From: Deltaproteobacteria bacterium
GTDB taxonomy: Bacteria; Desulfobacterota; Binatia; Binatales; Binataceae
Reading direction: 5' to 3'
Assembly: GCA_021786815.1 (NCBI GenBank)
Contig: JAJYMR010000347.1
Coordinates: forward strand, 1 to 11,719
Length of the DNA stretch: 11,719 nt
The notes below the pieces were generated by a model. The model was not told where the DNA came from. It saw nothing but the letters and a program-made list of their open reading frames with translations, and did no database searches. Made by a program: the position numbers and the translations under genes. Shown here piece by piece: positions 10,868 to 11,719 of the stretch (positions within the stretch are counted from its first letter, which is position 1; every line of letters begins with the position of its first letter).

Positions 10868-11719
10868 ATGAGCGGCAAAGAAATCTACGAAATTGGCGAA
10901 GTGCCACCGATCGGACACGTTCCCAGGTACATGTATGCCCAGCTTATCCGGGCTGAAAGGTTCGGCGAACCAAAGCGCGCCTTCCAGGTCGAAAAGGTCG
11001 AGGTTCCCGAACTCAAGCCCGACGAAGTGCTGGTCTACGTGATGGCGGCCGGGATCAATTTCAACAACGTATGGGCCGCGCTCGGCTCGCCGGTCAACGT
11101 AATCGCCGCCCGCCAGAAGGCGAAATCCGACATGGCCGATTTCCATATCGGCGGAAGCGACGCCTCGGGAATCGTCTATGCGGCCGGACGCGACGTGAAG
11201 AACGTCAAGGTCGGCGACCGGGTCGTGATCCATTGCGGCACCTGGGACCGCGATTGTCCCGCTGTGCGCGCGGGCGAAGACCCGATGTACGACCCGTCGT
11301 TCAAAATCTGGGGCTACGAGACCAACTGGGGCAGCTTCGCCCAGTTCACCCGCGTCCAGGCTCATCAGTGCATGCCCAAGGCGAGGCATCTGACGTGGGA
11401 GGAAGCGGCCGCGCCGACGCTGGTCGGGGCTACCGCGTACCGGATGCTGATGGGATGGGCGCCGCATACCGTGCGCCCCAACGATATCGTGCTCATCTGG
11501 GGCGCATCGGGCGGGCTCGGATGCATGGCGATCCAGATCGTGAAGGCCGAGGGCGGAATTCCGGTCGGCGTGGTCGGCGATGATCGCAAGATAGACTTCT
11601 GCGTGAAGCTCGGTGCAAAGGGCTGTATCAACCGCAAGAAATTCGACCATTGGGGCATGATGCCGCACTGGAAGGAGACCGACGCGTACAACAAGTGGCT
11701 CGCCGGATGCCGTAATTTC
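10868..11719 (+). CDS. ccr: Crotonyl-CoA carboxylase/reductase (5' part, cut by window end)
   Basis: The first 284 residues of an enzyme normally about 430-450 aa long; the frame is open at the window edge. Ccr is an MDR-superfamily enzyme that reductively carboxylates crotonyl-CoA with NADPH and CO2 to ethylmalonyl-CoA, the key step of the ethylmalonyl-CoA pathway. The N-terminus KEIYEIGEVPPIGHVP (4-19), MAAGINFNNVWAALGSPV (59-76), WGYETNWGSFAQF (148-160), HLTWEEAAAPTLVGATAYRM (174-193) and the NADPH loop LIWGASGGLG (209-218) are signatures of Ccr rather than of plain quinone reductases. In the characterised enzyme CO2 is held by an Asn, a Phe-Glu pair and a His; here the Asn-rich GINFNN loop and Tyr150-Glu151 cover the first two sites and the His lies beyond the edge. 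I start at ATG 10868 because family homology begins there, although the Shine-Dalgarno is weak and a TTG at 10769 is in frame. It is divergent from the maoC-lyase operon. Confidence 0.95.
   Translation, partial: MSGKEIYEIGEVPPIGHVPRYMYAQLIRAERFGEPKRAFQVEKVEVPELKPDEVLVYVMAAGINFNNVWAALGSPVNVIAARQKAKSDMADFHIGGSDASGIVYAAGRDVKNVKVGDRVVIHCGTWDRDCPAVRAGEDPMYDPSFKIWGYETNWGSFAQFTRVQAHQCMPKARHLTWEEAAAPTLVGATAYRMLMGWAPHTVRPNDIVLIWGASGGLGCMAIQIVKAEGGIPVGVVGDDRKIDFCVKLGAKGCINRKKFDHWGMMPHWKETDAYNKWLAGCRNF

Noticed and set aside
1..11719. CRISPR arrays, transposases, integrases, toxin-antitoxin or defence genes
   Set aside because: No regularly spaced repeats, terminal inverted repeats or matching protein motifs were seen on either strand.

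Overview
The window comes from a GC-rich bacterial chromosome. It holds ordinary catabolic and biosynthetic genes and no trace of phage, IS elements, CRISPR or rRNA/tRNA genes. Gene content (two unlike acyl-CoA dehydrogenases, two MaoC hydratases, a CitE-type lyase, crotonyl-CoA carboxylase/reductase) fits an aerobic heterotroph that grows through acetyl-CoA or fatty/branched acyl-CoA. An uncultivated delta-proteobacterium-like lineage such as Binatota/Desulfobacterota would fit, but that placement is inference from style and content and no marker gene is present.

Left part (1-3395): an ACAD10/11-type acyl-CoA dehydrogenase (-). Across a palindrome-bearing divergent intergenic region lies a tiny secreted cysteine-rich protein (+), followed by argC of arginine biosynthesis (+).

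Middle (3417-5922, all -): GNAT acetyltransferase, MarR-family regulator, WrbA quinone reductase and pirin. This looks like a quinone/electrophile-stress unit. A nearly identical EcoRI-cored palindrome (TTyGAATTCrAA type) sits in the promoter of the regulator and directly upstream of wrbA, suggesting that the regulator controls itself and wrbA-pirin.

Next (6023-7147): a small Cys-rich/Fis-type HTH protein and, overlapping its stop by ATGA, an 81-codon ORF whose tail looks like the C-terminus of a HAD phosphatase. Upstream is a 424-bp non-coding stretch rich in long stem-loops. Every imperfect pair in the two longest stems is a G-U wobble on the minus strand, so the structures probably act in minus-strand RNA.

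Right part (7148-11719): a tight minus-strand operon maoC - acyl-CoA dehydrogenase - maoC - CitE-like lyase, divergent from ccr (+, cut by the window edge). Together these match the carboxylating start and the final three steps of the ethylmalonyl-CoA pathway: crotonyl-CoA to ethylmalonyl-CoA by Ccr, then methylsuccinyl-CoA oxidation, mesaconyl-CoA hydration and beta-methylmalyl-CoA cleavage to glyoxylate and propionyl-CoA. The mutase and epimerase are not in view and could follow ccr. The two MaoC paralogues differ in their catalytic motif, which is the most interesting protein-level oddity here. I did not find evidence for a wholly new defence or mobile system.
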